Below are positions 6,776-15,117 of a DNA stretch of 64,000 nucleotides, in pieces. The stretch spans positions 967,050 to 1,031,049 of the forward strand of contig NZ_LMNF01000001.1 in the NCBI RefSeq assembly GCF_001422485.1, read 5' to 3'. The notes under the pieces are model-generated. The model was not told the DNA's origin and did no database searches. It saw only the letters and a program-made list of their open reading frames with translations. A program made the translations under genes and the position numbers. Numbering within the stretch: position 1 is the stretch's first letter; each line of letters begins with the position of its first letter. The DNA comes from Agreia sp. Leaf283. GTDB lineage: Bacteria > Actinomycetota > Actinomycetes > Actinomycetales > Microbacteriaceae.

Positions 6776-8341
6776 ATGGTTAGGAAGAGAATGATCGCCG
6801 GCGTCGCGCTGGTGGCGGCGGCGGGCCTCGCGCTCAGCGCCTGCTCCACCGGCGCGCCCCAGGCCGCCTCCGGCACCACCGACACGATCAATGCCGAACT
6901 CTGGTACGCCCCGGCCACCTTCGATCCCGCGAAGGCCTCGGCGTCGAGCGACGTGACCGTCGCCCGCCTCGGCTTCGACACCCTGCTGCGTCAGGGCGAG
7001 ACCGAGGGATACATCGGAGGCCTCGCCACCGACTGGTCGTCGACTTCGGCCTCCGACTACACGTTCACCATCCGAGACGACGCCACCTGCTCCGACGGCA
7101 CCCCGATCACCCCGACCGTCGTCGCCGACTCGTTCGGCTACCTGGTCGGCCTCGACGACTCGGGCGCCCAGACCTGGAAGAACCAGGCCTTCGGCTCCGG
7201 TACCCCCACCTTCACCCCGGACGACGCTGCCGGAACCCTCGCCATCTCGCTCAGTGCGCCGTATTCGCAGATGCTGGGCGGACTCACCCGCCCCGGCTCC
7301 GGCATCATCTGCCCCGCAGGCATCGCCGACCCCGAGGGTCTCGCGGCGGGAACTGTCGCTGGCGCATGGTCCGGTCCGTACACGCTGAGCGAGTCCGCGG
7401 CCGGGAAGAGCGTGCAGTACGAGTTGCGCGACGACTACGACGCGTGGCCCGCCTGGGAGAACGTGGAGGGCAAGCCGGCCAAGACGATCAACCTCACCGT
7501 TCAGGCCGACTCCAACACGAGCGCCAACCTGCTCGAGTCGGGCGGCGTCGATCTCGCTCGCTTCTACGACGCCAACGCGCAGCGTTTCGAAGGCGACGGG
7601 TACTCCACGGTCACCTTCGCGAGCTCGGCCTACAACCTGGTGTTCAACCAGGCGCCGGGTGCCGGCTCGGTCTTCGAGGGCAACCAGGATCTTCGCGCCG
7701 CCGTCGCGCAGGCCATCGACCGCGAGGGCTTCAACGCCGCCGGTCTCGACAGTCTGGGCGTCGAGCAGAACACCGTCAATGCTGCGAGCTACCGCTGTGC
7801 ACTCGACGACTCGTCGCTGGTTCAGTCCTACGACCCCGCTGCGGCCGCGAAGGTTCTCAACGGCAAGACCATCCGACTGCTGATGATGTCGAACTGGGAC
7901 CCGGCGGCGGACTTCCTGGCCGAGTCGCTTCGTGCGGCCGGCGCCACCGTCACGGTTTCGGCACCCGACCCCGCCGACTGGACCAAGCAGATGCGCACCC
8001 AGCCCGAGACCTGGGATGTGGCCATAGCGGCAGAGAACGCCGAGGCAGGGCTCATCGACACGTCGATCGCGCGCTACCTCGGACCGACCTACGCCCAGGG
8101 CGGCACGAACGTGGCCTCGAGCGACAACCCCGAGGGCGTGGCCGACTACGAGGCCGGAATGAGCGCGACCGACCCCGACGAGCAGTGCGCCGACTTCGAA
8201 GCCGCGCAGAAGACGATTCTTGAGCGCGTCGACATGGCCCCGCTGATCACCGACACCCACCGCTACGTGGCACGCGAGGGATTCGCCTCGTACGTGTTCT
8301 CGGGCTACTGGGACATCTCGGCCATGCGCATCACCTCGTAA
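6776..8341 (+). CDS. ABC transporter substrate-binding lipoprotein, family 5 (peptide/opine/nickel type)
   Basis: A 521-residue extracytoplasmic binding protein. The N-terminus is a lipoprotein signal: MVRKR, a hydrophobic stretch, then the lipobox LSAC with Cys about residue 23. The mature part follows the DppA/OppA plan (WYAPATFDPAKA, DDATCSDGTPITPTVVADSF, LAAAVAQAIDR-like segment, late DxxxA helix). Start choice is firm: TTGGAGGA lies 8-15 bp before ATG 6776. It is the first gene of a five-gene operon that continues through both permease halves and both ATPases to an amidohydrolase. The cargo is likely a small amide, peptide or cyclic compound processed by the neighbouring hydrolases. Confidence 0.92.
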   Translation: MVRKRMIAGVALVAAAGLALSACSTGAPQAASGTTDTINAELWYAPATFDPAKASASSDVTVARLGFDTLLRQGETEGYIGGLATDWSSTSASDYTFTIRDDATCSDGTPITPTVVADSFGYLVGLDDSGAQTWKNQAFGSGTPTFTPDDAAGTLAISLSAPYSQMLGGLTRPGSGIICPAGIADPEGLAAGTVAGAWSGPYTLSESAAGKSVQYELRDDYDAWPAWENVEGKPAKTINLTVQADSNTSANLLESGGVDLARFYDANAQRFEGDGYSTVTFASSAYNLVFNQAPGAGSVFEGNQDLRAAVAQAIDREGFNAAGLDSLGVEQNTVNAASYRCALDDSSLVQSYDPAAAAKVLNGKTIRLLMMSNWDPAADFLAESLRAAGATVTVSAPDPADWTKQMRTQPETWDVAIAAENAEAGLIDTSIARYLGPTYAQGGTNVASSDNPEGVADYEAGMSATDPDEQCADFEAAQKTILERVDMAPLITDTHRYVAREGFASYVFSGYWDISAMRITS

Positions 8342-8386
8342 CGACATGACGCACCGCCCGGACCGGAGTACTGAGGAGAACACGCG

Positions 8387-9433
8387 ATGAGCACCACGAC
8401 CGCCGAAGGCCTCTCGGCGCCCGGTCCGGGCACCCCGACAAACGGCCGCCCCGTCAAGGCTGCCACCCTCGCCGGCGCGTGGCGCACGTTCCTCGTGCGC
8501 CGCGTCGTCGGCCTCGTCGTGAACCTGGCGCTGCTCGTGCTGGTGACCTTCCTGATCGTGCAGCTGATTCCCGGCGACCCGGCCACGGCCATCGCCGGCG
8601 AGAACGCCAGCCTCGACCAGGTGGAGCTGGTGCGCACCCAGCTCGGCCTCGACCAGCCGCTGCCGGTGCAGCTCTGGACCTATCTCTCGGGAGTCGTGCA
8701 GGGCGACTTCGGGGACTCGTACCGTTACCGGCAGCCGGCCATGGACATCGTGATGACGGCGGTGCCGTACACGCTCACGATCACCATCGCCGCCGTGCTG
8801 CTCCTGCTGGTGCTCGGCATCGCCCTCGGCATGGCCGTGGGCGTGGCCACGCGCGGCGACCGCCGGCGCTGGCTCGATCTCTCGTTCAGCGTCGTGACGG
8901 GGATCATCTCGTCGATTCCCACCTATGTGCTCGCCACCGGCTTCGTCGTGGTCTTCGCCGTGCTGTGGCGCGTGCTGCCGCCGGCCTATTCGCCGGCCTA
9001 CAACCTCGGAACTGCGGCCATCCTGCCCATCGCCTCGCTCTCGATCGGCGGCATCTGCTCGGTCGCCCGCATCGTGCGTCGCGAGACGGCCGTGATCCTC
9101 GAGCAGGACTACATGCGCACGGCGCGCGGCTGGCGCCTGCCGACGCTATCGCTGTACGTGAAGCACATGCTGCCCAACCTGCTGACAACGGCACTCACCC
9201 TCTCGGGCATCATCCTCACCGCCCTGCTGGGATCGGCGCTCATCACCGAGGCCGTGTTCGCCTGGCCCGGCCTCGGCGGAGTGATCGTGCAGGCCATCGC
9301 CATCGACAAGGACTACCCGGTGATCCGCGCGGCCGTGTTCGTGATCGGGCTGATCTCGCTGGTCATGACCCTGGTCATCGACATCATCCTCGGTCTCATC
9401 GACCCCCGAACTCTCGGAGAAAAGCGTGACTGA
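8387..9433 (+). CDS. ABC transporter permease, DppB/OppB type
   Basis: A 348-residue inner-membrane permease. After a charged cytosolic leader of about 35 residues come six membrane segments typical of DppB: VGLVVNLALLVLVTFLIVQLIPGDPA, the cluster near 120-155, and the C-terminal pair. The early IPGDPA and the loop EQDYMRTARGWRLPTLSLYVKHMLPN, the EAA coupling region that contacts the ATPase, are family hallmarks. It starts 45 bp after the binding protein and overlaps the next gene by 8 bp, so it is co-transcribed. It forms one half of the channel; the other half is fused to an ATPase in the next gene. Confidence 0.93.
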   Translation: MSTTTAEGLSAPGPGTPTNGRPVKAATLAGAWRTFLVRRVVGLVVNLALLVLVTFLIVQLIPGDPATAIAGENASLDQVELVRTQLGLDQPLPVQLWTYLSGVVQGDFGDSYRYRQPAMDIVMTAVPYTLTITIAAVLLLLVLGIALGMAVGVATRGDRRRWLDLSFSVVTGIISSIPTYVLATGFVVVFAVLWRVLPPAYSPAYNLGTAAILPIASLSIGGICSVARIVRRETAVILEQDYMRTARGWRLPTLSLYVKHMLPNLLTTALTLSGIILTALLGSALITEAVFAWPGLGGVIVQAIAIDKDYPVIRAAVFVIGLISLVMTLVIDIILGLIDPRTLGEKRD

Positions 9434-11183
9434 GTCCAATCCCGCAGCCCTCGCCCGCATGGCGGAGGCCCCCGCCGACCGGCCGCGCCGCTTCGCCTGG
9501 AACCCCGGGCTCGTGATCGGCCTCGTTATGCTCGCCGTCGTGGCGGTCATCGCCGTGGTCGCGCCGCTGATGCTCGGCACGCAGGCCACCGGCGTGGGCA
9601 GCGACCCTGGCCAGGGAACGAGCGCCGCGCATCCGCTCGGAACCGACACGCTCGGACGCGACATGCTCGCCCGAACGCTCGTCGCGACCCAGTCGACCGT
9701 TCTGATGGCGCTCTTCGCGACCGCGCTCTCGTCGATCGTGGGAATCGCCTTCGGAATCGGCGTGTGGTTGGCGCCCCGGCGCATCCGGGAACTGGGCCTG
9801 CGACTGATCGAGTTCGCCGTGAGCTACCCGACCATGCTGGTCGCCATCATCGTCGCGGCGATCCTCGGCCAGGGCGTCGTGCAGGTGGTCGTGGCGGTGG
9901 CGGTGGCGAACATCGCCGGCTTCGCGCGGCTCACGGCCAACCTCGCCGCGAAGATCTCGTCGAGCGAATACGTGACGACCGCGCGCCTCATGGGCGTGCC
10001 GGTGCATCGCCTCGCGCTGCGCCACGTGCTGCCGAACATGGCGGAGCCCATCCTGATTCTCATCGCCGGGGCTTTCTCGGGCGCCCTCGTCGAGATCTCG
10101 GGCCTCTCGTTCATCGGCCTCGGCGCGCAGAGCCCGGCGTTCGACTGGGGAACTCTCCTCAACGACGGCTTGAGCAGGATCGCCGTGAACCCGATCGTGA
10201 TCGTGGGGCCGGCGGTGGCGCTGACCTTCACCTCGCTCGCTGCCCTCATGGTCGGCGACGGCCTCGCAGCGGCCGCGAACCCCCGATCGAACTCCACCCG
10301 CGCCCGTCTCGTGCGGGCAGAGGGCGAACCGGCCGTCGTCCTCGACGAGGCGGACGACACCGTTCTGGTCGCCGACGGCATCACGGTGCTGCACGGCACC
10401 ACCGGGCGGCCCCTCGTCTCCGACGTGTCGTTCACGATCCGCCGCGGCGAGGTGCTCGGCATCGTCGGCGAATCCGGCTCGGGCAAGTCGCTCACCGCGT
10501 CGGTGGTGGCCCGGCTGCTCGGCGAGGGCCTCGAGGCCTCGGCCCGGCGCCTCGAGCTCGGCGGCACCGATCTGCTCGGCCGCGTATCCGGTCGCACCCT
10601 CGCCTCGAAGATCGGCCTCGTCTACCAGGACCCCGGCACGGCCCTCAACCCGGCCCTCATCCTCGGCACCCAGCTGTCGGACGTGCTCACCATGCGCCTC
10701 GGCTTCTCGCGACGCGGGGCCCTCGGGCTTCTGGCGCGAGCGTTCGAGGCGGTGAAGCTGAGCGATCCGGAGGGTCGACTGCGGCAGCATCCGCACCAGC
10801 TCTCGGGCGGCATGAAGCAGCGCGCCATGATCGCGTCTGCCATGAGCACCAAGCCCGATCTCTTGATCGCCGACGAGCCGACCACCGCCCTCGACGTGAC
10901 CGTGCAGCGCGAGGTGCTGTCGCTGCTCAAGCGCATGAACGAGCAGTCGGGCACCGCGGTGCTGTTCATCTCGCACGACCTCGGCGTCGTTCGCGCGCTC
11001 TGCGATCGCGTGCTCGTGATGAAGGACGGCCGCATCGTCGAGCGCATCGACGACGTGGCCACACTCTCGGAGGACACCGTGCAACATCCGTATACGAAGC
11101 AGCTCCTCGCTGCGACGCCGACCGTTGCCGTGAAGGCGCCGGCGTCGGCTCCGGCGAAGGCGCCGGGGGAGGCCCGCGCATGA
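9426..11183 (+). CDS. Fused ABC permease (DppC-like) and ATP-binding protein (DppD-like)
   Basis: A 585-residue protein joining two normally separate subunits. Residues 1 to about 290 are a DppC-type permease (early membrane span, DTLGRDMLARTL, EAA loop SSEYVTTARLMGVPVHRLALRHVLPN). Residues from about 310 on are an ABC ATPase with Walker A GESGSGKS, Q-loop VYQDPG, signature LSGGMKQR, Walker B LLIADEPTTALD and H-loop ISHDLG. A proline- and alanine-rich tail ends the protein. This fusion order is known in actinobacterial oligopeptide importers. It overlaps both neighbours (8 bp and ATGA), giving a compact dpp-type operon. Confidence 0.93.
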   Translation: MTESNPAALARMAEAPADRPRRFAWNPGLVIGLVMLAVVAVIAVVAPLMLGTQATGVGSDPGQGTSAAHPLGTDTLGRDMLARTLVATQSTVLMALFATALSSIVGIAFGIGVWLAPRRIRELGLRLIEFAVSYPTMLVAIIVAAILGQGVVQVVVAVAVANIAGFARLTANLAAKISSSEYVTTARLMGVPVHRLALRHVLPNMAEPILILIAGAFSGALVEISGLSFIGLGAQSPAFDWGTLLNDGLSRIAVNPIVIVGPAVALTFTSLAALMVGDGLAAAANPRSNSTRARLVRAEGEPAVVLDEADDTVLVADGITVLHGTTGRPLVSDVSFTIRRGEVLGIVGESGSGKSLTASVVARLLGEGLEASARRLELGGTDLLGRVSGRTLASKIGLVYQDPGTALNPALILGTQLSDVLTMRLGFSRRGALGLLARAFEAVKLSDPEGRLRQHPHQLSGGMKQRAMIASAMSTKPDLLIADEPTTALDVTVQREVLSLLKRMNEQSGTAVLFISHDLGVVRALCDRVLVMKDGRIVERIDDVATLSEDTVQHPYTKQLLAATPTVAVKAPASAPAKAPGEARA

Positions 11184-11977
11184 GCGAGCCGATGAGCGAG
11201 CCGACGGTCGAGCCGATGGTCGACGTTCGCGGCCTCGATGTCGCCTTCGGGTCCGCACAGGTGCTGCGCGGGGTCGATCTGCGTCTCGAGCGGGGACGAA
11301 CCGTGGGAGTCGTGGGCGAATCCGGTTCGGGCAAGTCGACGCTCGCGAAGGTCCTCGTCGGAACGGTGCGCGCGGCATCCGGAACCGCGACCGTCGACGG
11401 CGTCGACATCGTCGCGGCCGACCGCCGGGCCATGCGCGCGTATCGTCGTCGCACCCAGATGATTCCGCAGGACCCGTACTCGTCGCTGTCTCCTCGCCGC
11501 ACGATCGCGCAGACGCTCGCCGAGGCCATCGACCCGGCTCGCGGCCGCGTGGCGACGCACGAGCAGCTGATCGCCGAGTGGCTGGTGCGCGTCGGCCTGA
11601 GCCCCGAGATGATGCACCGCCACCCGCACGAGTTCTCGGGCGGGCAGCGCCAGCGCATCGCCATCGCGCGCGGTCTCATCATCGACCCGCACCTCGTGAT
11701 CGCCGACGAGATCACCTCGGCGCTCGATGTGTCGGTGCAGGCGCAGATCCTCGAACTGCTCGCCTCGATCAAGGAGTCGATGGGCGTGACCATGATGTTC
11801 ATCTCGCACAACCTCGCCGTGGTGCAGCGCGTGAGCGACGACGTGGTGGTGCTCTATCAGGGCGAGGTGGTCGAGTCCGGCCCGGTCGAGCAGGTCTACT
11901 CCGATCCGCAGCACTGGTACACCCGCCGGCTGCTCGACGCCGATCCGGGCGCGCCCGGGTTCAGCCTCGCCGGCTGA
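11180..11977 (+). CDS. ABC transporter ATP-binding protein, DppF/OppF type
   Basis: A 265-residue second ATPase of the peptide-type importer. Walker A is GESGSGKST, the Q-loop is MIPQDPYSSLSPRRT (typical of DppF), the signature is FSGGQRQR, Walker B is LVIADEITSALD and the H-loop ISHNLAV. The C-terminal segment with EQVYSDPQHWYTRRLL is the oligopeptide-transporter extension, in which iron-sulfur cysteines are absent here. ATG 11180 overlaps the previous stop (ATGA); its own stop overlaps the next ATG (TGATG). Confidence 0.93.
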   Translation: MSEPMSEPTVEPMVDVRGLDVAFGSAQVLRGVDLRLERGRTVGVVGESGSGKSTLAKVLVGTVRAASGTATVDGVDIVAADRRAMRAYRRRTQMIPQDPYSSLSPRRTIAQTLAEAIDPARGRVATHEQLIAEWLVRVGLSPEMMHRHPHEFSGGQRQRIAIARGLIIDPHLVIADEITSALDVSVQAQILELLASIKESMGVTMMFISHNLAVVQRVSDDVVVLYQGEVVESGPVEQVYSDPQHWYTRRLLDADPGAPGFSLAG

Positions 11978-13272
11978 TGGCGGCTCGTCTTCCCCAGACG
12001 CCTTTGTCGGTTGGCGTCGTGCGCCTGGTGGGCGCGACGCTCATCGACGGCACCGGATGTCCGCCGTTGGCGGATTCCGAGGTCGAGCTCGTCGACGGGG
12101 TGATCGCCTACGCCGGACCGCGCAGAGCCGCTGTGTCGTCGGTGTCGTCGGTGTCGTCTGCGCCGTCGATCGACCTCACGGGCGCCTTCCTGATGCCGGG
12201 CTTCGTTGACGCGCACGTGCACCTCAGCATGGTTCCGGGCGACCCCGAGACGCAGCGCTCGCGGTTTGCCGAGGAGCACGTGCTCGAGACCGCGTCGGTG
12301 CTGAGAACGACCCTGCTCGCGGGCGTGACCACGGCGCGCGACCTCGACGGGCTCACCCCGGGCTACCGCGACGCGATCGCGCGCGGTTCGGCCATCGGGC
12401 CTCGACTGCACCTGGCGATCTCGATGCTGTCGCCCACCGGAGGGCACGCCGACCCGGTGCGCCCCAACGGCTCGTTGCCCGCGTGGGCCGTGCGCCCGGG
12501 CATGCCCACGCCGGGCGTCGTCGACACCGACGACGACGTCATCCGCACCGTGCGCGAGCTCATGCGTATGGGCGCCGACGCCATCAAGGTCTCGACCTCC
12601 GGCGGCGTCGGCTCGCCCACAGACGACCCGGCGGATGCGGGACTGCCCGTCGAACACGTACGTCTCGTGGCCCGGCTCACGGCCGAGCGCGGTGGGCGGC
12701 CTGTCACCGCGCACGCTCTGACCGACGCTGCCGTTCGCGTCGCCGTTCTGGGCGGAGCCGCCAGCATCGAGCACGGCTACGACCTGAGCGACGAGACGAT
12801 CGAGCTGATGCTGCAGCACGGCACCGTGCTCGTGCCCACGCTCAGCACGCTGCTGCGCACGCTCGACCCGGCGACCACTTCGCCCGCGGCGCTGGCCGAC
12901 CGCGAGGCGCGGCAGAGACGTGGCCTCGACTCCGTGCGCCGCGCCGTGGCGGCCGGCGTGCCCGTCGCCCTCGGCACAGACGCGGGAGTGCACCCGCACG
13001 GCCGCAACCTCGCGGAACTCGCGCGCCTCGTCGAAGTAGGCCTCGACCCGCTCGCGGCCATCCGGGCGGGCACCCTGGGCGGCGCCCGGCTGCTCGGACT
13101 CGAGGAGCACCTCGGAACGGTGGAGGCCGGCAAGCAGGGCGACCTGGTGGTGACCGCGGTGGATCCGCTCGAGAGTATCGGCGAACTCGCCGACTCCGCT
13201 GCCGTGCGCATGGTGCTTCAGGCCGGACGCGTCGTCAAAGACCTCGACGGCAGGGTGCCGGCCGCGCTCTGA
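11977..13272 (+). CDS. Metal-dependent amidohydrolase (imidazolonepropionase/prolidase-like group)
   Basis: A 431-residue amidohydrolase with an intact binuclear metal site: HVH in GFVDAHVHLSM, lysine in MGADAIKVSTSGG (bridging, carboxylatable position), HALTDAAV, IEHGYDL and the catalytic aspartate in GTDAGVHPHGRN. The C-terminal GTVEAGKQGDLVVTAVDP completes the beta-sandwich. The group hydrolyses cyclic imides, imidazolones and blocked dipeptides. Its ATG overlaps the DppF-type stop, so uptake and hydrolysis are translated from the same message. It is best viewed as the first cytosolic step on the imported compound. A repeat-filled 335-bp gap follows. Confidence 0.9.
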   Translation: MAARLPQTPLSVGVVRLVGATLIDGTGCPPLADSEVELVDGVIAYAGPRRAAVSSVSSVSSAPSIDLTGAFLMPGFVDAHVHLSMVPGDPETQRSRFAEEHVLETASVLRTTLLAGVTTARDLDGLTPGYRDAIARGSAIGPRLHLAISMLSPTGGHADPVRPNGSLPAWAVRPGMPTPGVVDTDDDVIRTVRELMRMGADAIKVSTSGGVGSPTDDPADAGLPVEHVRLVARLTAERGGRPVTAHALTDAAVRVAVLGGAASIEHGYDLSDETIELMLQHGTVLVPTLSTLLRTLDPATTSPAALADREARQRRGLDSVRRAVAAGVPVALGTDAGVHPHGRNLAELARLVEVGLDPLAAIRAGTLGGARLLGLEEHLGTVEAGKQGDLVVTAVDPLESIGELADSAAVRMVLQAGRVVKDLDGRVPAAL

Positions 13273-13292
13273 CCCGCTGAAGTGTCGTGCGT

Positions 13293-13353
13293 AATTCAGG
13301 AGGAGCGGTCGCCCACGTGGATAGTGCCGTCGGCGACGCTCTCCTCCTGAATT
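13293..13353. repeat. Nested palindrome N3
   Basis: Perfect 13-bp arms AATTCAGGAGGAG (13293-13305)/CTCCTCCTGAATT (13341-13353), with a second dyad inside (GTCGCC/GGCGAC). It starts 20 bp after the amidohydrolase stop. No U-run follows, so a terminator role is possible but unproven. Confidence 0.75.
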
Positions 13354-13380
13354 GGTTACCGGCGACTCCGGGGCAACGCT

Positions 13381-13433
13381 CGCCCTTCGACAGGCTCAGG
13401 GAACGGATAGTTCCCTGAGCCTGTCGAAGGGCG
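13381..13433. repeat. F-family repeat as a perfect inverted pair
   Basis: Two 23-bp copies of the CCCTTCGACAGGCTCAGGGA element in opposite orientation (13381-13403 and 13411-13433), separated by 7 bp, form a perfect long hairpin. Single copies occur at 27512-27534, 30365-30386, 38932-38957 and 39109-39135. Confidence 0.85.
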
Positions 13434-13586
13434 CCAGCCTTGAACCGGCAGGTGCGCGCGACGGCGAACGCGCCCTTAACGGGTGAGAGCTCTGTCGCGG
13501 ACCGCGCGGCTGCCCGCTGACGGAGCGGTGATGCCGTGGTGGCTAGGGCCTGGAGTCGGCGGTGGTTTCGATATGCTCGTCCCTCG

Positions 13587-13627
13587 CTACTCAACCAGCG
13601 CAGAGGGCTACTCAACCAGCGCAGAGG
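13587..13627. repeat. Degenerate R-family repeat, 20-bp unit in tandem
   Basis: CTACTCAACCAGCGCAGAGG occurs twice back to back with one intervening base (13587-13606, 13608-13627). The second copy overlaps the 3' end of the alpha/beta hydrolase and supplies its last codons and TAG stop. Nothing else is seen in 13434-13586. Confidence 0.7.
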
Positions 13628-14318
13628 TTCCCTCGAGGGCGCGCTCGATCGTGGCGACCACGCGCTCGGGGGCCGCGTGCGGTATCGCGTGGCTGGTGTC
13701 TACCTCGTCGAGCGTCGCTTCCATGCGTGCGGCCATGTCGCGTTGGATCTCGGGGCGCAGGTGCTTGTCGCTCGTGGCCATCAGGTACCAGCTCGGCTTC
13801 GACGCCCAGGCGGGCGCGGGTGTGGACTGCGTGAAGATCGCATCCGCCGAGACTCTGCTCTCGGCGCGACCGGCGAGGCGCACCTCCTCGGGAACGTCCC
13901 AGGCGAGCTCGCGCCACGACTCCTCGTCGGGCGCCGGGATCCACTCGCCGTCGGCTCCGCGTGTGAAGTACTTCGACACTTCGGCCGGTTCGTAGGCGCT
14001 GACGATCTCGCTCACCGATTCGCCGCCGTCGGGGGCGAACGCGGCGACGTAGACGAGTCCGACCACCCTGTCGTGCCTGCCCGCGGCGGTGATGACGGCG
14101 CCGCCGTAGGAGTGCCCGACGAGCAGCACGGGGCCGTCGACGGCGTCGATCAGGGCGCGCACGTTCGCCTCGTCGTCGTACAGCGACTGCGAGAGGTTGT
14201 CGGCCAGGGAGAACGAGTGTCCGCGCTGCTCGAGCAGCGGAACGACGGACGACCACGTGAAGGGGGTTCCGCCCATTCCGTGAACGAGGACGAGATGCAT
14301 GGGGCTCTCTGTATTCAT
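13608..14318 (-). CDS. Alpha/beta-hydrolase fold protein
   Basis: A 236-residue single-domain hydrolase. The oxyanion segment is LVHGMGGTPFTW, the nucleophile elbow GHSYGG (Ser about residue 75) and the likely histidine lies in SHAIPHAAPERV near the C-terminus. The size and the EGVPEE-type cap are those of small esterases of the MES/hydroxynitrile-lyase type. ATG 14318 is used; a TTG three bases earlier and ATG 14300 are alternatives, and no strong ribosome site decides. It follows the cyclase gene by 10 bp, so the two are an operon. The last codons (ALVE-stop) come from an R-family repeat. Confidence 0.85.
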   Translation of the reverse strand: MNTESPMHLVLVHGMGGTPFTWSSVVPLLEQRGHSFSLADNLSQSLYDDEANVRALIDAVDGPVLLVGHSYGGAVITAAGRHDRVVGLVYVAAFAPDGGESVSEIVSAYEPAEVSKYFTRGADGEWIPAPDEESWRELAWDVPEEVRLAGRAESRVSADAIFTQSTPAPAWASKPSWYLMATSDKHLRPEIQRDMAARMEATLDEVDTSHAIPHAAPERVVATIERALEGTSALVE

Positions 14319-14328
14319 CAAGGACGAC

Positions 14329-14967
14329 TTACGCGGGGAGGGGCAGGAGCACGGTCGGGGCAGGGGCGGCCTCGCGACCGGCGAACGGCACGGGCTGGCA
14401 GACCATCAGGTAGTCGCCGGGCTCGACCTCGGAGAGATCGGCGTTCTCGAGGATCACCACGCCCGCTCCGCACAGGGCCACGTGGGTCGGCCAGGTCGCG
14501 GTGTTCGCGGGCGCCTCCATGGTCATGTAGTCGATGCCGGCGAAGAGCACTCCCCGCTCGACGAGCCACGCGGCGCCGTCCGGACCGAGTCCGACCCACG
14601 TCTCCGACTTCTCCGGCCGGGTCAGCGCGTCGGTCGAGTTGCGGGTGCGGAAGAGCACGCGAGCGGCGCCCTCGGCGCCGGCGCCCTCGAGGTCGGCCGC
14701 CGTGATCTCCTCGACGACGTGGCGCAGGTCGAGCACACGAACCGGCCCCACGACGTTGTCGAGGGCGATCTGGTCGACGGTGGTGCTGCCGGGAACGAAG
14801 TGAGAGGGAGCGTCGACGTGCGTTCCGGTGTGGGCGCCGATGAGCCAGCGCGAGACGTCGGATGCGTAGCCGTCGGCCATCTGCTCGACCATCTCGAAGG
14901 TGGGGCGTCGGCCCCAGTGCAGCATCTCGCCGTGGATGGGGATGTTGATGTCAATGGCGTCGGTCAT
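14329..14967 (-). CDS. Cyclase-family (kynurenine-formamidase-like) metal hydrolase
   Basis: A 212-residue protein of the cyclase/KynB family (PF04199), which hydrolyses N-formyl, lactone or cyclic imide bonds using divalent metal. The diagnostic metal motif is present as GAHTGTHVDAPSHF (HxGTHxDxPxH), followed by a central ADLEGAGAEGAARVLFRT segment and GIDYMTMEAP. The gene is read leftward from a promoter region shared with the MBL hydrolase at 15118; that region holds operator copy 4, so both sides are probably controlled together. It is followed after 10 bp by the alpha/beta hydrolase. Confidence 0.88.
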   Translation of the reverse strand: MTDAIDINIPIHGEMLHWGRRPTFEMVEQMADGYASDVSRWLIGAHTGTHVDAPSHFVPGSTTVDQIALDNVVGPVRVLDLRHVVEEITAADLEGAGAEGAARVLFRTRNSTDALTRPEKSETWVGLGPDGAAWLVERGVLFAGIDYMTMEAPANTATWPTHVALCGAGVVILENADLSEVEPGDYLMVCQPVPFAGREAAPAPTVLLPLPA

Positions 14968-15028
14968 GGCGTCCTCGGGCTGGGAACAATCTCGGGCTGG
15001 GAAACAATCTCGGGCGGGAAAACCATAG

Positions 15029-15061
15029 AATGGATTCGCTTTGACCTATATTGTATCCAAT
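15029..15061. promoter_or_regulatory. Candidate operator ATTGTATCCAAT, copy 4, with a second half-site
   Basis: ATTGTATCCAAT (15050-15061) differs by one base from the other copies. AATGGATTCGC (15029-15039) stands about 21 bp to the left. The pair lies between the divergent genes 14967 (left) and 15118 (right). Confidence 0.6.
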
Positions 15062-15117
15062 CTGGAACGGGCCACAAGAGTTCGTTCCAGATGAAGCGTC
15101 ACCCCGGAGGAGACCCC

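Noticed and set aside
13381-13433. Rho-independent terminator
   Set aside because: The stem is perfect but no T-run follows on either side, and the arms are copies of a dispersed repeat.
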